Of a stretch of DNA of 64,000 nt, positions 63,470-64,000 are shown in pieces. Location of the stretch: assembly GCF_052056295.1 (NCBI RefSeq), contig NZ_CP182493.1, positions 806,001 through 870,000 of the forward strand, read 5' to 3'. The stretch is from Catenovulum sp052056295. Its GTDB lineage: Bacteria > Pseudomonadota > Gammaproteobacteria > Enterobacterales > Alteromonadaceae. A program made the translations under genes and the position numbers. The notes beneath the pieces are model-generated. The model was not told where the DNA came from. It saw only the letters and a program-made list of their open reading frames with translations, and made no database searches. How positions within the stretch are numbered: position 1 is the first letter of the stretch; every line of letters starts with the position of its first letter.

Positions 63470-64000
63470 CTAATTAGAGTTTAGCGCCAATTGCTCTGCA
63501 TTTAAAGCAGCTAACTGACTTTTAAGCTGTTTTGCTGCCATAGCATATCCACCTTGAGTGGTATCTAAAAAGTGCACATGATCATGGTTGTAATCATTGA
63601 CCATACAAGTAATTAGCGCGCTTGGCGCTGCATGTATACCATAAACTAACAAACCGCTTTGCTGCAGTTGTTTAAGTTGATTTTGCAAAGCATTGCGCTG
63701 CTCAGCATTGCCAGAAATGACCATGCGTAACATATCATCAAATTTTTGAAAATCAGTATTGTCGACCAATCTTTGTTTGTATACGCCCCAATCCGTTGCA
63801 TCGGTTTTAACTTTATTTTTCATTAAATAATTACCAACATGGCGTAGCAGCTTTAACTTGGCTAAGTATTTGTATTTTTCTAATTGGCCAACAAAACCAC
63901 CACGAATTTTCGCTTCGTTCTGCAAGTCAGCAAAGTTTGATGACAATGACATTTGTTCAGGGGTAATTGGGTGATAAGCCAGCTCGTCACCATAACAGCC
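63470..64000 (-). CDS. DUF3095 protein, C-terminal part (start beyond the window)
   Basis: The frame is open to the window edge (reads GCYGDELAYHPITPEQMSLS at the edge), so the first Met in view is probably internal. The visible 176 residues match the C-terminal half of DUF3095: RGGFVGQLEKYKYLAKLKLL, NTDFQKFDDMLRMVI, GLLVYGIHAAPSALITCMV and HVHFLDTTQGGYAMAAKQLK. DUF3095 proteins are related to class III nucleotide cyclases, with the cyclase-like part N-terminal. It lies 29 bp before the Met/His-rich gene on the same strand, so the copper genes might be co-transcribed with it. Confidence 0.82.
   Translation of the reverse strand, partial: GCYGDELAYHPITPEQMSLSSNFADLQNEAKIRGGFVGQLEKYKYLAKLKLLRHVGNYLMKNKVKTDATDWGVYKQRLVDNTDFQKFDDMLRMVISGNAEQRNALQNQLKQLQQSGLLVYGIHAAPSALITCMVNDYNHDHVHFLDTTQGGYAMAAKQLKSQLAALNAEQLALNSN

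Overview
The window looks like chromosomal DNA of a marine gammaproteobacterium of the Alteromonadales (Shewanella / Alteromonas / Catenovulum-like). Evidence: an E. coli-type speD, the tusDCB-tusE sulfur relay, the ftsK-lolA-rarA-crcB-serS block, AT-rich sequence, and an adhesin cluster in the gene order known for the Shewanella bpfA locus. This placement is inferred from gene content only.

Layout. 1-5.2 kb: end of a membrane/NTF2-like gene, hisC, an HxlR regulator, a 263-bp MITE-like element that supplies the speD stop codon, a small acidic protein coupled to speD, and a MalY/PatB-type C-S lyase. 5.2-33.2 kb (all minus strand): a Lap/Bpf biofilm system. It has a giant RTX adhesin (about 6,460 residues, 45 in-register 303-bp repeats), a dedicated type I secretion system (ABC transporter, HlyD-type adaptor, TolC-type channel), an OmpA-like lipoprotein, the periplasmic protease LapG and the c-di-GMP receptor LapD. 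33.6-39.1 kb: asnB, tRNA-Ser(UGA), a small ribbon-helix-helix-like gene with a palindromic promoter, a 37-residue lysine-rich protein gene, yccA, tusDCBE and a 45-residue membrane protein. 39.1-46.9 kb: serS, crcB, rarA, lolA, ftsK (minus) and divergent ald. A second MITE-like element lies between ftsK and ald, where relatives usually carry lrp. 46.9-54.1 kb: a sulfotransferase, two unrecognised proteins, a LacI-like sensor fused to an active-looking GGDEF domain, an octaheme cytochrome with TPRs, and a voltage-gated cation channel. 54.2-64 kb: a copper module (copA, a MerR-type regulator, cusA, cusB with a C-terminal CusF-like domain, a TolC-type cusC, a Met/His/Cys-rich periplasmic protein), then the 3' part of a DUF3095 gene.

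How the parts work together. By the known Lap mechanism, LapD holds LapG inactive when c-di-GMP is high, so the adhesin stays anchored in the outer membrane through its N-terminal plug. When c-di-GMP falls, LapG cuts at a TAAG di-alanine site, which is present here at residues 112-115, and the adhesin is released. The Cus-type tripartite pump and CopA would clear copper from periplasm and cytoplasm; a MerR-type promoter with a 19-bp spacer lies inside the 3' end of cusA and can drive merR-copA.

The most unusual features are the adhesin repeat array (a 2,172-bp duplication with no difference seen, a second 994-bp near-identical block, and many synonymous differences among nearly identical units), the two MITE-like elements, the small RHH/lysine-rich module, and the metal-site-depleted CusF domain fused to CusB.
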